From contig CAYOAP010000008.1 of assembly GCA_964401995.1 (NCBI GenBank), forward strand, positions 71,059 through 135,058: a stretch of DNA of 64,000 bases, written 5' to 3'. This document shows positions 17,830-27,018 of the stretch, in pieces. Source of the stretch: DATCBF01 sp964401995. GTDB taxonomy: Bacteria > Actinomycetota > Thermoleophilia > Solirubrobacterales > 70-9. The first letter of the stretch is position 1; every line of letters starts with the position of its first letter. Below the pieces are notes generated by a model. The model saw only the letters and a list, made by a program, of their open reading frames with translations, did not search any database and had not been told where the DNA came from. A program made the position numbers and the translations under genes.

Positions 17830-19179
17830 TCAGCGGCCGGCAGGGCCGCGCACGGCGATCTCGAACCCGGCTGGGTTTGAGATCTCGTCGCCGTGGACCT
17901 CGACCTGATCGTGGCCCTGAAGCCGATCGAGGAGCTCGCCGGCGCCAAGCCAGCGGACCCCGGGCGCCCAGGGGAACCTGAAGAGATCCCGCCGCAGCAC
18001 CAGGCGCATCGTCGTCGGCGCCTCGCGGAGGCTGTGCAAGAGGTTGGCGCGCAGATCGAAGAGGCCACCGTGGACGACGATCGAGGGGGGCAGCCCGGCA
18101 GAGGCCAGGGCGCCAAATGGCCCGTAATCGAGGCGGTAAAGGCCGTCCATCCCGCTGGAGATCGTCTCGCGGCCGTTCAGGCCGTCGACCAGAGATCCTG
18201 GCCGCGGCGGCAGCCAGGCCGGCAGCGCGCGCTCGGCAAGAGCGTCTAGCAAGCCGGCGCTATACGCCCAGGTCGGCGCGACAAAGGTGTCGGGTCGGGC
18301 GCCAAGCGTCCGCTCAAACCAGCCCATCGAGTGATCGATCCGGCGTCCGGCCTCAACCGCGTCGACGTCCTTGAACTCCCGTGGGTTGACCTCTCCCTGC
18401 GCCCACGCATCGGTATTGAGGTGCAGGTAGCCGTGGCAGACCGGCTCCATCGCCCCCGCCTCGATGCCCTCTGCGACCGCCTCGATCGACTCCGGCCAGA
18501 CCTGCTCGATCCCGACCTCCTCGCCATCGACGAACGCGCGTGAGGCAAGCGCGAGGTTGATCGGGGATCCGTGCTCGGCAAACGTCTTCGTCACCGCCTC
18601 GATCCGACGGCGAACACGGGCATCGCTCTTGTCTTTGCCACTGACCTGGTGGTAGGCGGTCCCTGGAAGATCGTCGTAGCGGACCCAGCCGATCGGCGGC
18701 AGCATGGCCAGGGGCCGGTCGAGGACATCAACCAGGAAGTCGGCCAGCGCCGGCAACACCCAGAAGTCCTGAAGCGTGCCCCAGCTGCTCTCGGGATCGG
18801 CCCCGACGACCATGCAGCGCCCGTCGCGGACCGCGTGAGCGCCCAGCGAGGAGCGAACCGCGGGCGTCCCGTCCAGCAGGCAGAAACGGCCGTGGACGCG
18901 CAGGCCCGGGCCAAACGAGGCGACGCCGGAGGCCCAGCCACGGCTCGGCAGGCCGGCGCCTTCCGGGCCGGGCCGGCTGGCAAAAACGACCGCGCCCGCA
19001 AGGCGGCCCTCCTTGACGTCAGCGCGGAGCTGCGATGCCTCCTCCTGCCAGCCGAAGCCCACCGCCTGGCGCTGCGGGGAGTCAAGCAGCGGGCCCAGCC
19101 TCCACAAGCCCGCCAGCGCCTTCGCGAAGGTGGCGATCCGCGAGTCCGGCGGGACGTAGACACACCCGGGGGCGCTCAT
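17830..19179 (-). CDS. Polysaccharide deacetylase-like protein
   Basis: The 449-aa protein has no signal peptide. The C-terminal half looks like the NodB (glycoside hydrolase/deacetylase) barrel: GWVRYDDLPGTAYH carries an Asp-Asp pair, EPVCHGYLHLNTDAW a His-containing metal motif, and TFVAPTWAYSAG the later loop. The N-terminal ~170 residues are unassigned. Its ATG overlaps the stop of the glycosyltransferase at 19176 (ATGA), so the two are coupled. The role is probably de-N-acetylation or other modification of a sugar in the pathway; motif matches are looser than in 20522-21325. Confidence 0.65.
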   Translation of the reverse strand: MSAPGCVYVPPDSRIATFAKALAGLWRLGPLLDSPQRQAVGFGWQEEASQLRADVKEGRLAGAVVFASRPGPEGAGLPSRGWASGVASFGPGLRVHGRFCLLDGTPAVRSSLGAHAVRDGRCMVVGADPESSWGTLQDFWVLPALADFLVDVLDRPLAMLPPIGWVRYDDLPGTAYHQVSGKDKSDARVRRRIEAVTKTFAEHGSPINLALASRAFVDGEEVGIEQVWPESIEAVAEGIEAGAMEPVCHGYLHLNTDAWAQGEVNPREFKDVDAVEAGRRIDHSMGWFERTLGARPDTFVAPTWAYSAGLLDALAERALPAWLPPRPGSLVDGLNGRETISSGMDGLYRLDYGPFGALASAGLPPSIVVHGGLFDLRANLLHSLREAPTTMRLVLRRDLFRFPWAPGVRWLGAGELLDRLQGHDQVEVHGDEISNPAGFEIAVRGPAGR

Positions 19180-20318
19180 CGCGGCAACCCAGTCAACTCG
19201 CCTGCGCCGCCGAAGCTGCGCTCGTATTCGTCAAGCAGGCGCTCAGCGGCGTTGCCCACGTCAAGATGCTCGGCCACCCAAGCGTGAGCGGCCTCTCCAT
19301 CCGCCAGCCGCTCTTGCGGGCTGATCTCAAGAAAAGCGGTGATCGCCGCGGCCATCTGAGCGGGGTCGCGGGGCGCGATCGCGCAGGATCGAACTCGATC
19401 GCTCAGGTACCGGTGGCCGGCCAGATCGCTGGCGACGACGGGAATGCCGCTGCAAAGCGCCTCGATCGCGGTGAAGGGCATCGCCTCCCCCCGGCTGCAG
19501 GCGACCAGCAGGTCCGCGACGCCGTACAGGCTGCGCGAGTTGGGCAACGGGCCAATCACCCGCACGCGCTCCTCGATGCCACGGCTACGCGCCGCCTGGA
19601 GCGCTGCCTCGCCGCCCTGGTTGACGATGCCGACAACCGGCCGTCCCTGCTCGACCAGAACCGCCAGCGCGTCGAGGAAGGCATCGCCATCCTTCAAGCG
19701 CCAGTCACGCCCGAAATGGAGCAGGACCTCGCGGTCCGCCGGGATCTCCAACTCCTTGCGGTAGGCGGCCCGCTGGGCCGGGGAGATAAGTCCAAAGGCG
19801 CCGGAATCGATCGTGTTGGGAAAAACGGCGACCTTGTCGCGAGCGGCGCCCCGGCGGACCAGCTCGGCCGCGACATCCTCAGCCGGGGTCAGGATCCGGT
19901 CCACTTGGGACCCGACCAGCCTCAGCTTCAGCATGTTCGCGAGCCGGGTCTGTGGACGGTTCGACAGCACCGTGTGAATGTGCCAGTAAACCCTCACGTT
20001 TGAGCGTCCCCGGGCGGCAAGCGCCGCCGGCACGTCGTAGGCGGTGAAATGGGTGTGGAGGATGGTCGGCTCGTCGCTGTCGCCGAGGCGATCTCGGGCC
20101 CAGCTGGTCACCGACCGCCGCGAGCCGTCCACATACTCCACTGGGATCGAATCCTGCTCGAACTCACCCGCCCAATCCCTGCCGGCGGCCTCGCCCGGAA
20201 GCACGGCGCCAACGCTCCAGCCGCGCGCCTGCCCCGCACTCAGCACGCTCCGCAGAAACGGAACGAACGAGCCGGTGTGAGCCGACCGATAGGCGGCGAG
20301 ATGAATCAGCCGCGCCAC
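19176..20318 (-). CDS. Family 4 glycosyltransferase
   Basis: The frame could start at an ATG at 20483, but the GTG at 20318 has GGGAGGG just before it and begins at the conserved core (VARLIHLAAYRSAHTGSFVP), giving 380 aa. GT-B features are visible: HTHFTAYDVPAAL, VLLHFGRDWRLKDGDAFLDA, and the donor-site segment LLVACSRGEAMPFTAIEALC with G-PVVAS. It transfers an activated sugar with retention of configuration. It is transcribed with 17830-19179. Confidence 0.88.
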   Translation of the reverse strand: MARLIHLAAYRSAHTGSFVPFLRSVLSAGQARGWSVGAVLPGEAAGRDWAGEFEQDSIPVEYVDGSRRSVTSWARDRLGDSDEPTILHTHFTAYDVPAALAARGRSNVRVYWHIHTVLSNRPQTRLANMLKLRLVGSQVDRILTPAEDVAAELVRRGAARDKVAVFPNTIDSGAFGLISPAQRAAYRKELEIPADREVLLHFGRDWRLKDGDAFLDALAVLVEQGRPVVGIVNQGGEAALQAARSRGIEERVRVIGPLPNSRSLYGVADLLVACSRGEAMPFTAIEALCSGIPVVASDLAGHRYLSDRVRSCAIAPRDPAQMAAAITAFLEISPQERLADGEAAHAWVAEHLDVGNAAERLLDEYERSFGGAGELTGLPR

Positions 20319-20521
20319 CGGCCCTCCCACGACGCGCCGCTGCTGTCGCCGAGCGACACCGGCGCAAACGTCTTCCCAGGAGCCATAGTCGCCCGCGAGC
20401 TTACGGATCCTCCCGGCGAGGCCGCCGGCGAGGGCCGCGACAATCGCGAGGGTATAGTCGAAAGAAGCGACGCAAACCTTCATCGCAGGGGTGAAAGCAT
20501 TGACGGCAGAGCAGGAGCGGC

Positions 20522-21325
20522 GTGGTCGAGCGGGAAGAGGTCAGGCTGCCGACCATGACTGACGCTGACCTGCTTGTCCTCTGCTATCACGCGGTCAGCG
20601 AGGACTGGCCGGCGGCTCTCTCGGTGACTCTGCAGCACTTCGAATCCCAGATCGAGCTGCTCGCGTCGCAGGGCTACCAGGGGACCACATTCACGCGCGC
20701 CGCGCTTGATCAGATCGAAGGCAGGGTCGTGGCGGTGACCTTCGACGATGGCTACCGATCGGTCTACGAGCACGCCCGCCCGATCCTCGATCGCCACGGT
20801 TTCCCCGCAACCGTCTTCATCCCCACCCAGCTCGTCAAAGGCCAGCACCAGCTGGCCTGGGCCGGGACCGACAGGTGGCTCGACGGACCGCACGAAGACG
20901 AGCTGGCGCCGATGTCGATCGATCAGCTCCGCTCGCTCGCGGACAGCGGCTGGGAGATTGGCTCACACTCGCTCACCCACCCCAAACTCCCCCATCTCGA
21001 TGACGGCGAGCTGCGCGATCAGCTCGCCACCTCGAGGCGGGAATGCACCGAGATGATCGGCGTCGAGTGCACGTCGATCGCCTATCCCTACGGCGCCGTC
21101 GACGACCGGGTGCTGTCCGCCTCTGAAGAAGCCGGCTACTCAGCGGCAGCGCTGCTCTCCTCCGATCGGGTTCGGGCGTCGAGGTTCGCCAGGCCGCGGG
21201 TGGGCGTGTACCACGCTGACGGGCCGGCGATCTTCCGGCTCAAGACCTCTCCACTAGTGCGCCGCCTGCCGTTGCCAGCCCGGTCGGCGCTCGAGCGGGC
21301 CGGCCGTCTAGTTCGACACCGATGA
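20522..21325 (+). CDS. Polysaccharide deacetylase (NodB domain)
   Basis: The 267-aa protein starts at GTG with AGGAG four bases upstream. It has the NodB motifs: LCYHAVSEDW, VTFDDGYRS (Asp-Asp), EIGSHSLTHPKLPHL (metal His residues), and SIAYPYGAVDDRVL. The family removes N- or O-acetyl groups from sugars in a metal-dependent reaction. No signal peptide is seen. The gene is divergent from the GT4 at 19176-20318 and overlaps the end of 21308-22495 by 18 bases. Confidence 0.92.
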   Translation: MVEREEVRLPTMTDADLLVLCYHAVSEDWPAALSVTLQHFESQIELLASQGYQGTTFTRAALDQIEGRVVAVTFDDGYRSVYEHARPILDRHGFPATVFIPTQLVKGQHQLAWAGTDRWLDGPHEDELAPMSIDQLRSLADSGWEIGSHSLTHPKLPHLDDGELRDQLATSRRECTEMIGVECTSIAYPYGAVDDRVLSASEEAGYSAAALLSSDRVRASRFARPRVGVYHADGPAIFRLKTSPLVRRLPLPARSALERAGRLVRHR

Positions 21326-22495
21326 GCGGCGCAGGCGCGATCGCCTGCTACCGGCCGCCTCCAGCAGCTGCTCGTAAAGGGCTTCCAGCCGGCGGATGTA
21401 AACATCGATGCCGTACTCCTGATCGCGCAGCTCCTTGCCGGCTTTGCCCATCCGCCGGCGCCGCTCGACGTCGGTGAGCAGCCCTGCAATCTCCTCCGCG
21501 AGCCTGGACGGGTCGCGAGGTGGGATCAAAACCCCGCTCTCACTGCGGACGAGCTCGGGAAGCCCACCGACCTCCGTCGCGATCACCGGCAGCTCCGCCC
21601 CCATGTACTCCATCACCGAGAGCGGCCCTCCCTCAAAATCCGAGCAGCAGACCGCGATGTCGGCGGCAGCCAAGACGTCGGGGATATCGGTTCGGTTGCC
21701 AAGCATCGTCACCACCTGCGCAAGGCCCAGCTCAGCAATCAGCGCTTCCAGCTTTGCTCGCTCCTGGCCCTCGCCGGCAATCAGCACCCTCAGGCCCGCG
21801 ACCGATTGCTTCACGAGCTCTGCCGCGGCTTCGATCAAGACCTCATGGGCCTTCTCCGGCCGCAGCATGCCGATAGTCAAAACGACGGGCTGGTCGGCAC
21901 CGATCCCAAGCTCGTCCCGGACCTTTTTAGGGTCTCCCGCGGGAAGCGGCCGAATGCCGTTGCGGAGCAGGACGACGTCCTGCTGCCGGATCCCCTCCAA
22001 CTCGATCATCGAGCGGCGCCCGGCCTCCGAGACCGCAATGAAAGCGTTCGACCAGCGAGCGATCAGCCAGCGATCGACCAGGGTGCGGAATCGCGAGCCA
22101 CCATACGACCACATGTGCTCATGGCAGACGATCACCGGCACGCCGGCCAGCCGCCCAAGCAGGCACCCCCAGAGGTTGGAGCCGAAGAGGTGGCTGTGCA
22201 GGATATCGATCCGCTCGCGGCGCAGAAGCCGCAACAGCGGCAGCCAGGACCAGATCGCGAAGCGCGACTTCCGGCGCAGCGACAGCACCTCGACCCCGGC
22301 CTCCTGAACCCGGCGCAGCATCTCGCGCGTGGCCTCTTCGGTGCCGGCGAAAATGTGCTCACGGCCGGCGCAGAGGACACGCGCAAAGCGCTCGTCATCC
22401 AGGCCGACCACCGACTCGACCGCCATCTTCTCCGCCCCGCCGGGCGCCACAACGTGCACGAGCACCACAACCTTGATGCGCTCTCCGGCGTCCAT
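21308..22495 (-). CDS. Family 4 glycosyltransferase
   Basis: The ATG at 22495 (MDAGERIKVVVLVH) gives 395 aa; the longer frame has no motif support. It has the N-terminal HVVAPGGAEKMAVESV loop typical of GT4, ILHSHLFGSNLWG, VLTIGMLRPEKAHEVLIEAA, and the donor motif CCSDFEGGPLSVMEYMGAEL with PVIATEVGGLPELV. It is a cytoplasmic retaining sugar transferase. It is divergent from 22544-23686, another GT4. Confidence 0.93.
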   Translation of the reverse strand: MDAGERIKVVVLVHVVAPGGAEKMAVESVVGLDDERFARVLCAGREHIFAGTEEATREMLRRVQEAGVEVLSLRRKSRFAIWSWLPLLRLLRRERIDILHSHLFGSNLWGCLLGRLAGVPVIVCHEHMWSYGGSRFRTLVDRWLIARWSNAFIAVSEAGRRSMIELEGIRQQDVVLLRNGIRPLPAGDPKKVRDELGIGADQPVVLTIGMLRPEKAHEVLIEAAAELVKQSVAGLRVLIAGEGQERAKLEALIAELGLAQVVTMLGNRTDIPDVLAAADIAVCCSDFEGGPLSVMEYMGAELPVIATEVGGLPELVRSESGVLIPPRDPSRLAEEIAGLLTDVERRRRMGKAGKELRDQEYGIDVYIRRLEALYEQLLEAAGSRRSRLRRSSVSN

Positions 22496-22543
22496 TGAGG
22501 CCCGACTGTATTCCGATTGCGGCCGACTATGATCGCGCCCTTC

Positions 22544-23686
22544 ATGCGGTTGGCCATCTACACGGACTACGCCTACCACAGCATCGATGGCCAGATCTAC
22601 GCGGAGCGCGCGTTCGCCATCTTCCTCTCCCGCCTGGCGCCGCAGTTCGAGAGCCTGGCCCTGATCGGGCGCCTGACTCCGGAGCCGTCAGGCGCCCGCT
22701 ACCCGCTCGGCGAGCAGGTCGAGTTCGTCCCCCTCCCTTATTACAGAAAGCTGAGCCAGCCAGTTCCGGTGATGAAGGCTCTGGCTGGCTCGATCCGCCG
22801 CTACTGGCGGGCGCTCGATGATGTGGATTGCGTCTGGCTGCTCGGGCCCCACCCATTCGCGATCGTCTTCGCCGCCCTGGCCAAGCTCCGCCGCAAGCAG
22901 GTAGCCCTCGGCGTCCGCCAGGACCTGCCGGAGTACGTGCGCAACCGCCATCCGCACAAGCGGCTTTTGCGCTTCACGGCTGGCGCGCTTGAGTTCGCGT
23001 TCCGCACGCTGGGCCGATCCTGCTCCGTGATCGCCGTCGGCCCGAAGCTCGCCCACAACTACCGGCGCGCGCGACGGCTGCTGCGCCTGACCGTATCGCT
23101 GGTCGACGAGGATGAGGTCGTCTCGCCCGCGTCGCGACAGTCCGACTACAGCGGCAAGCTCAGGATCCTCAGCGTTGGCCGGCTCGACCCCGAGAAGAAC
23201 CCACTCCTGCTCGCCGACGTGCTTGCCCTGCTCGACCGCGACGAGCCGGGCCGCTGGGAGTTGGTCGTCTGCGGCGAGGGGTCGATGTCCAGCCAGCTCG
23301 AGGAGCGGCTCTCCGAGCTGGGGGTCAGGGAGCGGGCGAATCTCGAAGGCTACGTCTCCCACTCCTCGCTGAGGCAGATGTACTCGCAGTGCCAGCTGCT
23401 CCTGCATGTCTCCTGGACCGAGGGTCTGCCACAGGTCCTGTTCGAGGCCTTCGCCGCCGCTCTGCCAGTGACGGCAACCGACGTCGGGGGAGTCGCGGAA
23501 GCAACCGATGGCGCGATCTCGCTGATCCCCGCCGGCGACGCCGAGGCCGCTGCGAAGGCGCTGCGTAAGCTAGCTGGCAATCAGGCTCTGCGCGAACAGC
23601 GAGTGCTCGCCGGGCACGCGATCGTCGAGGCTTCCACGATCCAGGCGGAGGTGTCACGCCTGGCCGAGTTCCTCTCGTCCGCCTGA
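22544..23686 (+). CDS. Family 4 glycosyltransferase
   Basis: Possible starts are TTG 22517, ATG 22529 and ATG 22544; the last gives the conserved N-terminus MRLAIYTDYAYHSIDGQIYA (380 aa) and is used here, with no clear ribosome site for any of them. The core motifs are ILSVGRLDPEKNPLLLADVL, LEGYVSHSSLRQMYSQCQLL and SWTEGLPQVLFEAFAAALPV, with TATDVGGV. It shares its 3' end with the convergent membrane gene (33-base overlap). Confidence 0.9.
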   Translation: MRLAIYTDYAYHSIDGQIYAERAFAIFLSRLAPQFESLALIGRLTPEPSGARYPLGEQVEFVPLPYYRKLSQPVPVMKALAGSIRRYWRALDDVDCVWLLGPHPFAIVFAALAKLRRKQVALGVRQDLPEYVRNRHPHKRLLRFTAGALEFAFRTLGRSCSVIAVGPKLAHNYRRARRLLRLTVSLVDEDEVVSPASRQSDYSGKLRILSVGRLDPEKNPLLLADVLALLDRDEPGRWELVVCGEGSMSSQLEERLSELGVRERANLEGYVSHSSLRQMYSQCQLLLHVSWTEGLPQVLFEAFAAALPVTATDVGGVAEATDGAISLIPAGDAEAAAKALRKLAGNQALREQRVLAGHAIVEASTIQAEVSRLAEFLSSA

Positions 23687-24814
23687 ACTGCGTTGCAGGC
23701 GGAGAAGCAGCCTCTCGCCAAGCAGGGCGACCCCCACCGCAACGGCAGGGACGAATACCAGCTCGAGCCGGAGATATGTGTAGTTGACCGAGAGAAGAAT
23801 CGTGAGTGCCGCGCCGATGGCACTTCCTCTGGCGAGGGCCTCCAGTGGACGATCTCGCGCGGTCGAGACGAACAGCGCGACAAAACCTGCAATGGCAATC
23901 GCTCCCATTGCGAAGGCAAGCAGGGGCACGCCAGTTCCAAGCGGAAAGGCAGCGTCTGAGCGAACCACCCACCAGAGGCTGTGTGGATACTCGCCGAGAA
24001 TCACCCCCCAGCTTGTGTCAGTTGGAATGCGGAAATCGTTCAGTACGTATGCCAGGTTGTCGCGCACCGGGACCGAGAAGATCAGCGGCGCTGGAAGTGA
24101 GAGAAGGACCCCGCTGCCGACCAGCGCAAGCATCCTTCGCGAGCGTTCCCGGAGGGCGAGCCAAGCGGCAGCAACAATCAACACGACGGTCGCATCCCGG
24201 GTGAACGAGAGGGCCAAGACGACGAAAATCCACATCGGCAGCCACCGCAGGCCGCGATCCCTCACCTGCAGCGCGGAGATCAAACCGACAATCAGCAGTG
24301 CCAGGCCCCATGAATCGGTGCCGGGATGGGGGGCGAGCACAAAGAGGGGCGGCAACAGTGCGCAGAAGACGCTGCTCGTGACGCTGACAGCCAAGCTGAA
24401 GCGCCAGCGCAGAAGCAGATACAGAAGCATCGGCAGCAGCGCAATCCCGAACAACGAGACGAGCTCAAGGCTTCGCGTGCCCGCTATCGGGTCGATCAGC
24501 GCCGCCAGCGCTGGGACCACCCAGCGACGCCGATAGAAGCGCGAGCTGTAGGCAACCCAGCGCGGATTGTCCACGCCTCTAAGTCGCGGCGGCAGATCTC
24601 GTTCCCCTCGCTTCAACGGCAAAGCCAGATCGCTTTCGAAGACGCTCTTCAGGGCAGCGCCGCGATCCATCCCTTGCAGCTCGCGCTTCTGCGCCTCGTA
24701 AAACAACCCATCGGGACTCCACTGGACCGCGGACAGCGCCTGAGGAAGAACCAGCAACAGGCCAAACACCAGCAGCACGGCCGCGACAAGCAGATCTCTA
24801 CGTCGTCCGGTCAA
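23654..24814 (-). CDS. GT-C-like integral membrane protein (probable glycosyltransferase)
   Basis: The 386-aa protein starts at TTG overlapping the previous stop (TTGA). It has about ten hydrophobic helices. The first loop after helix 1 holds QWSPDGLFYEAQKRELQGMD, the acidic loop seen in GT39/ArnT-type GT-C enzymes that use polyprenyl-phosphate sugars. No other catalytic motif is visible, so the assignment is by topology and context. It is coupled to the GT14 gene upstream. Confidence 0.6.
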   Translation of the reverse strand: MTGRRRDLLVAAVLLVFGLLLVLPQALSAVQWSPDGLFYEAQKRELQGMDRGAALKSVFESDLALPLKRGERDLPPRLRGVDNPRWVAYSSRFYRRRWVVPALAALIDPIAGTRSLELVSLFGIALLPMLLYLLLRWRFSLAVSVTSSVFCALLPPLFVLAPHPGTDSWGLALLIVGLISALQVRDRGLRWLPMWIFVVLALSFTRDATVVLIVAAAWLALRERSRRMLALVGSGVLLSLPAPLIFSVPVRDNLAYVLNDFRIPTDTSWGVILGEYPHSLWWVVRSDAAFPLGTGVPLLAFAMGAIAIAGFVALFVSTARDRPLEALARGSAIGAALTILLSVNYTYLRLELVFVPAVAVGVALLGERLLLRLQRSSGGREELGQA

Positions 24815-25698
24815 TGCCCTGCAGTCGGTTGGTCAAGGCCCCGCTCGACTCGCCTCTCCAGCTCGTCAAGCACCTCCGGATCATGCTCGCTGTCGAACTT
24901 CCTGGCGAACAGGGCGGATGAGGCAAGAGCCTCGCCGAGATCCTCGATGCCGAGCAGGTCGGGGTGGTTCGCGCCCTGCTGCCAGCGGGCGTAGAGAAGG
25001 TGGTCGTTGACGACCGAATCACGCAGCGGCGAGTTCATCAGCACCGTCTGGAAAAAGGTCTCGTCAGGGGTGTTTCCGCGCCGGAAGAAACGCACCGCGC
25101 GCGGGTCGCTCGCGATCAGGTCCTGAACGTACTCGCGGTGAGGGCGGCCGAGGGCCAGATTCGCCCCGCCCCCGTACGGCCGCCAGCCATGAGGGATGCG
25201 CCTCTTCAGTCGCGTCCTCACCATGCCGCGACGCGGCATCCGCAGATAGACCCGCTCGAGGCGATCGAGCCCACCCCGGTCGCTGGGCCACCAATCCATG
25301 TTGGGCAGCGCCGAATAGAGGACGTAGGCGAGCTCGGACTCCGAGGAGAGGCGCCGGGCGATCGCCTCCGGGTCGGCGATCGGATAGTCCTGGCCGGTCG
25401 AGATCACGGTCTGATCAGGGTCGAGCCCAAGATCGCGCATCGCCGCCAGCGCGCGCACGATTGCCCCCAGCAGGCTGAAGTGGCCCCAGTGAACCGGTTG
25501 CCGGTCGAGAAAGTGAACGTTCTCGAAGCCGGCGATGCCGCTGCGGATCCCGCGCTCTACCGACGGGTCCGCCTTGCGGTCGACATGGATCAGGAAAGCG
25601 GTCCCGGGCACCGCCAGGCGCCGCACCATGCGGGCGACCTGCTGAGGGTGCTTATGAGCGGTGACGATGTAGGCGACGCGAATCTCGCTAGACGGCAC
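24811..25698 (-). CDS. Core-2/I-branching-type N-acetylglucosaminyltransferase (GT14-like)
   Basis: The GTG at 25698 has GGGGAGGGGG upstream and gives 295 aa beginning VPSSEIRVAYIVTAHKHPQQ. The pattern AHKHPQQVARMVRRL, FLIHVDRKAD, VHWGHFSLLGAIVRALAAM and STGQDYPIADPEAI matches bacterial GT14 enzymes, which add beta-1,6-GlcNAc or related sugars. It sits in the three-gene run 25688-24811-23654, with overlapping ends. Confidence 0.85.
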   Translation of the reverse strand: MPSSEIRVAYIVTAHKHPQQVARMVRRLAVPGTAFLIHVDRKADPSVERGIRSGIAGFENVHFLDRQPVHWGHFSLLGAIVRALAAMRDLGLDPDQTVISTGQDYPIADPEAIARRLSSESELAYVLYSALPNMDWWPSDRGGLDRLERVYLRMPRRGMVRTRLKRRIPHGWRPYGGGANLALGRPHREYVQDLIASDPRAVRFFRRGNTPDETFFQTVLMNSPLRDSVVNDHLLYARWQQGANHPDLLGIEDLGEALASSALFARKFDSEHDPEVLDELERRVERGLDQPTAGH

Positions 25699-26923
25699 CC
25701 GAGGCCCCCTCCCCGGCCGCGACCGCGGCCAGAACCCGCTCGAGCCGCTCGAGCCCATCCTCACGTCGGTTTTCTTTGGCGAAGGCGCGGGCATTCTCGG
25801 AGAGCCGGACACGCAACTCCGCGTCATCGCGAAGGCGAAGCACCGCCTCGATCAGGGCGGCGGGATCCTCGGGGGCAATGCAGAGGGCGGCCTCAGCCTC
25901 GCTTGCCACTCTGGCTGCCTCGCCCGCGGCCGAGACGATCACGGGCCGCCCGATCGCGCAGCAGTCGAAGAGCTTGATCGGGATCGACCTCTGGCGCTCG
26001 CGGGTGACGCCGAGTGAGACAAGCGAAGCGTCGGAGGCGCGCAGGTAGCGAGCCGCCAGCTCGGGCGAAACCACCCCGCGGAACGAGACCCGGCCCGGCG
26101 GCAGGGATTCCGCCTGCTCCTGGAGGCCGGCGAGCCTCGGGCCCGCCCCGACCACTTGCAGCTGGAAGCCATCGTCGAGCAGGCCGGCAGCCTCGACCGC
26201 CGTCTGCAGTCCCTGGGCAATCCCGACGTTGCCCGCGTAGGTGAGGACGAAGCGATCCTCCGGCATCCCGAGCGCCGAGCGCTCCTCCTCCTGCCCGCCG
26301 GCCTCGATCCAAGCGTCGGTGGTGCCGTTGGGGGCCACCGACACCTTGCCTGGATCGGCGACCTTCGCCGCGATGTCGCGTCGAAACGGCTCGGTTACGG
26401 TGACGATCGCCGACGACGACTTGTACAGCCTCTGCTCAAGCCGCTCAAGCGCTCCGACCGCCTTGGGATTGGACAGTTCGCCAAGGGCGACGGCGGCATC
26501 CGGCCAGGGGTCGCGGACATCCATCACCCAAGGCACGCGGCGCAGGCTTGCCACCGCCATCGCCGCGGCCGCCACAGGCAGTGGCGGCGAGGAGGCGAGG
26601 ATCACATCCGGCCGCCTGGCAGCGATCCCGGCCAAGGCGGCCATCAGGGCGTAGCTGCCATAAGCGAGAGCCCGCGCCTTCATGCCCTTGGCGGGAGAGA
26701 CCCGCACCCACACATACCGCGCCGTGAAACCGCCGAGCCGCCGCTTCTGAACCGCCTTGCCGCGGAACTCGTCGCGAACGACCCCCTCCGGATGGTTGGG
26801 GATCTCGCAGATGACCTCAACCTCATGGCCGCCCGCGGCGAGTCGCTCGGCAAGCGGCTGCAGGCGGAAGCTGGCCGCAGTGACCTCGGGCGTGAAGTAC
26901 TGGCTGAAGATCAGGACTCGCAC
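25688..26923 (-). CDS. Family 4 glycosyltransferase (WbuB-like)
   Basis: The GTG at 26923 starts the conserved core VRVLIFSQYFTPEVTAASFR, giving 411 aa; the longer frame is Arg/Pro-rich and unconvincing. Motifs include HEVEVICEIPNHPEG, VMDVRDPWPDAAV, FVLTYAGNVGIAQGLQTAVE, and SLVSLGVTRERQRSIPIKLFD. This pattern fits GT4 enzymes that act on 6-deoxy-hexosamines such as L-FucNAc, but donor specificity cannot be read. It is the first gene of a three-gene transcription unit. Confidence 0.9.
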   Translation of the reverse strand: MRVLIFSQYFTPEVTAASFRLQPLAERLAAGGHEVEVICEIPNHPEGVVRDEFRGKAVQKRRLGGFTARYVWVRVSPAKGMKARALAYGSYALMAALAGIAARRPDVILASSPPLPVAAAAMAVASLRRVPWVMDVRDPWPDAAVALGELSNPKAVGALERLEQRLYKSSSAIVTVTEPFRRDIAAKVADPGKVSVAPNGTTDAWIEAGGQEEERSALGMPEDRFVLTYAGNVGIAQGLQTAVEAAGLLDDGFQLQVVGAGPRLAGLQEQAESLPPGRVSFRGVVSPELAARYLRASDASLVSLGVTRERQRSIPIKLFDCCAIGRPVIVSAAGEAARVASEAEAALCIAPEDPAALIEAVLRLRDDAELRVRLSENARAFAKENRREDGLERLERVLAAVAAGEGASGAV

Positions 26924-27018
26924 AAACCTAAGGAGTATCTCCTCGGCGGCCTGAATCCTCCAATTCAGGCGATTGACAGTGACCACAGGCGGGCGAGGCG
27001 AGTGGGCATACTTATCGC

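Noticed and set aside
20319..20483. N-terminal extension of the GT4 at 19176
   Set aside because: No ribosome site at the ATG, no family similarity in the extra 55 residues, and a good GGGAGGG site at the internal GTG.
26925..26945. AGGAG / CTCCT inverted pair before the GT4 start as an operator
   Set aside because: Too short and likely chance in sequence rich in ribosome-site-like bases.
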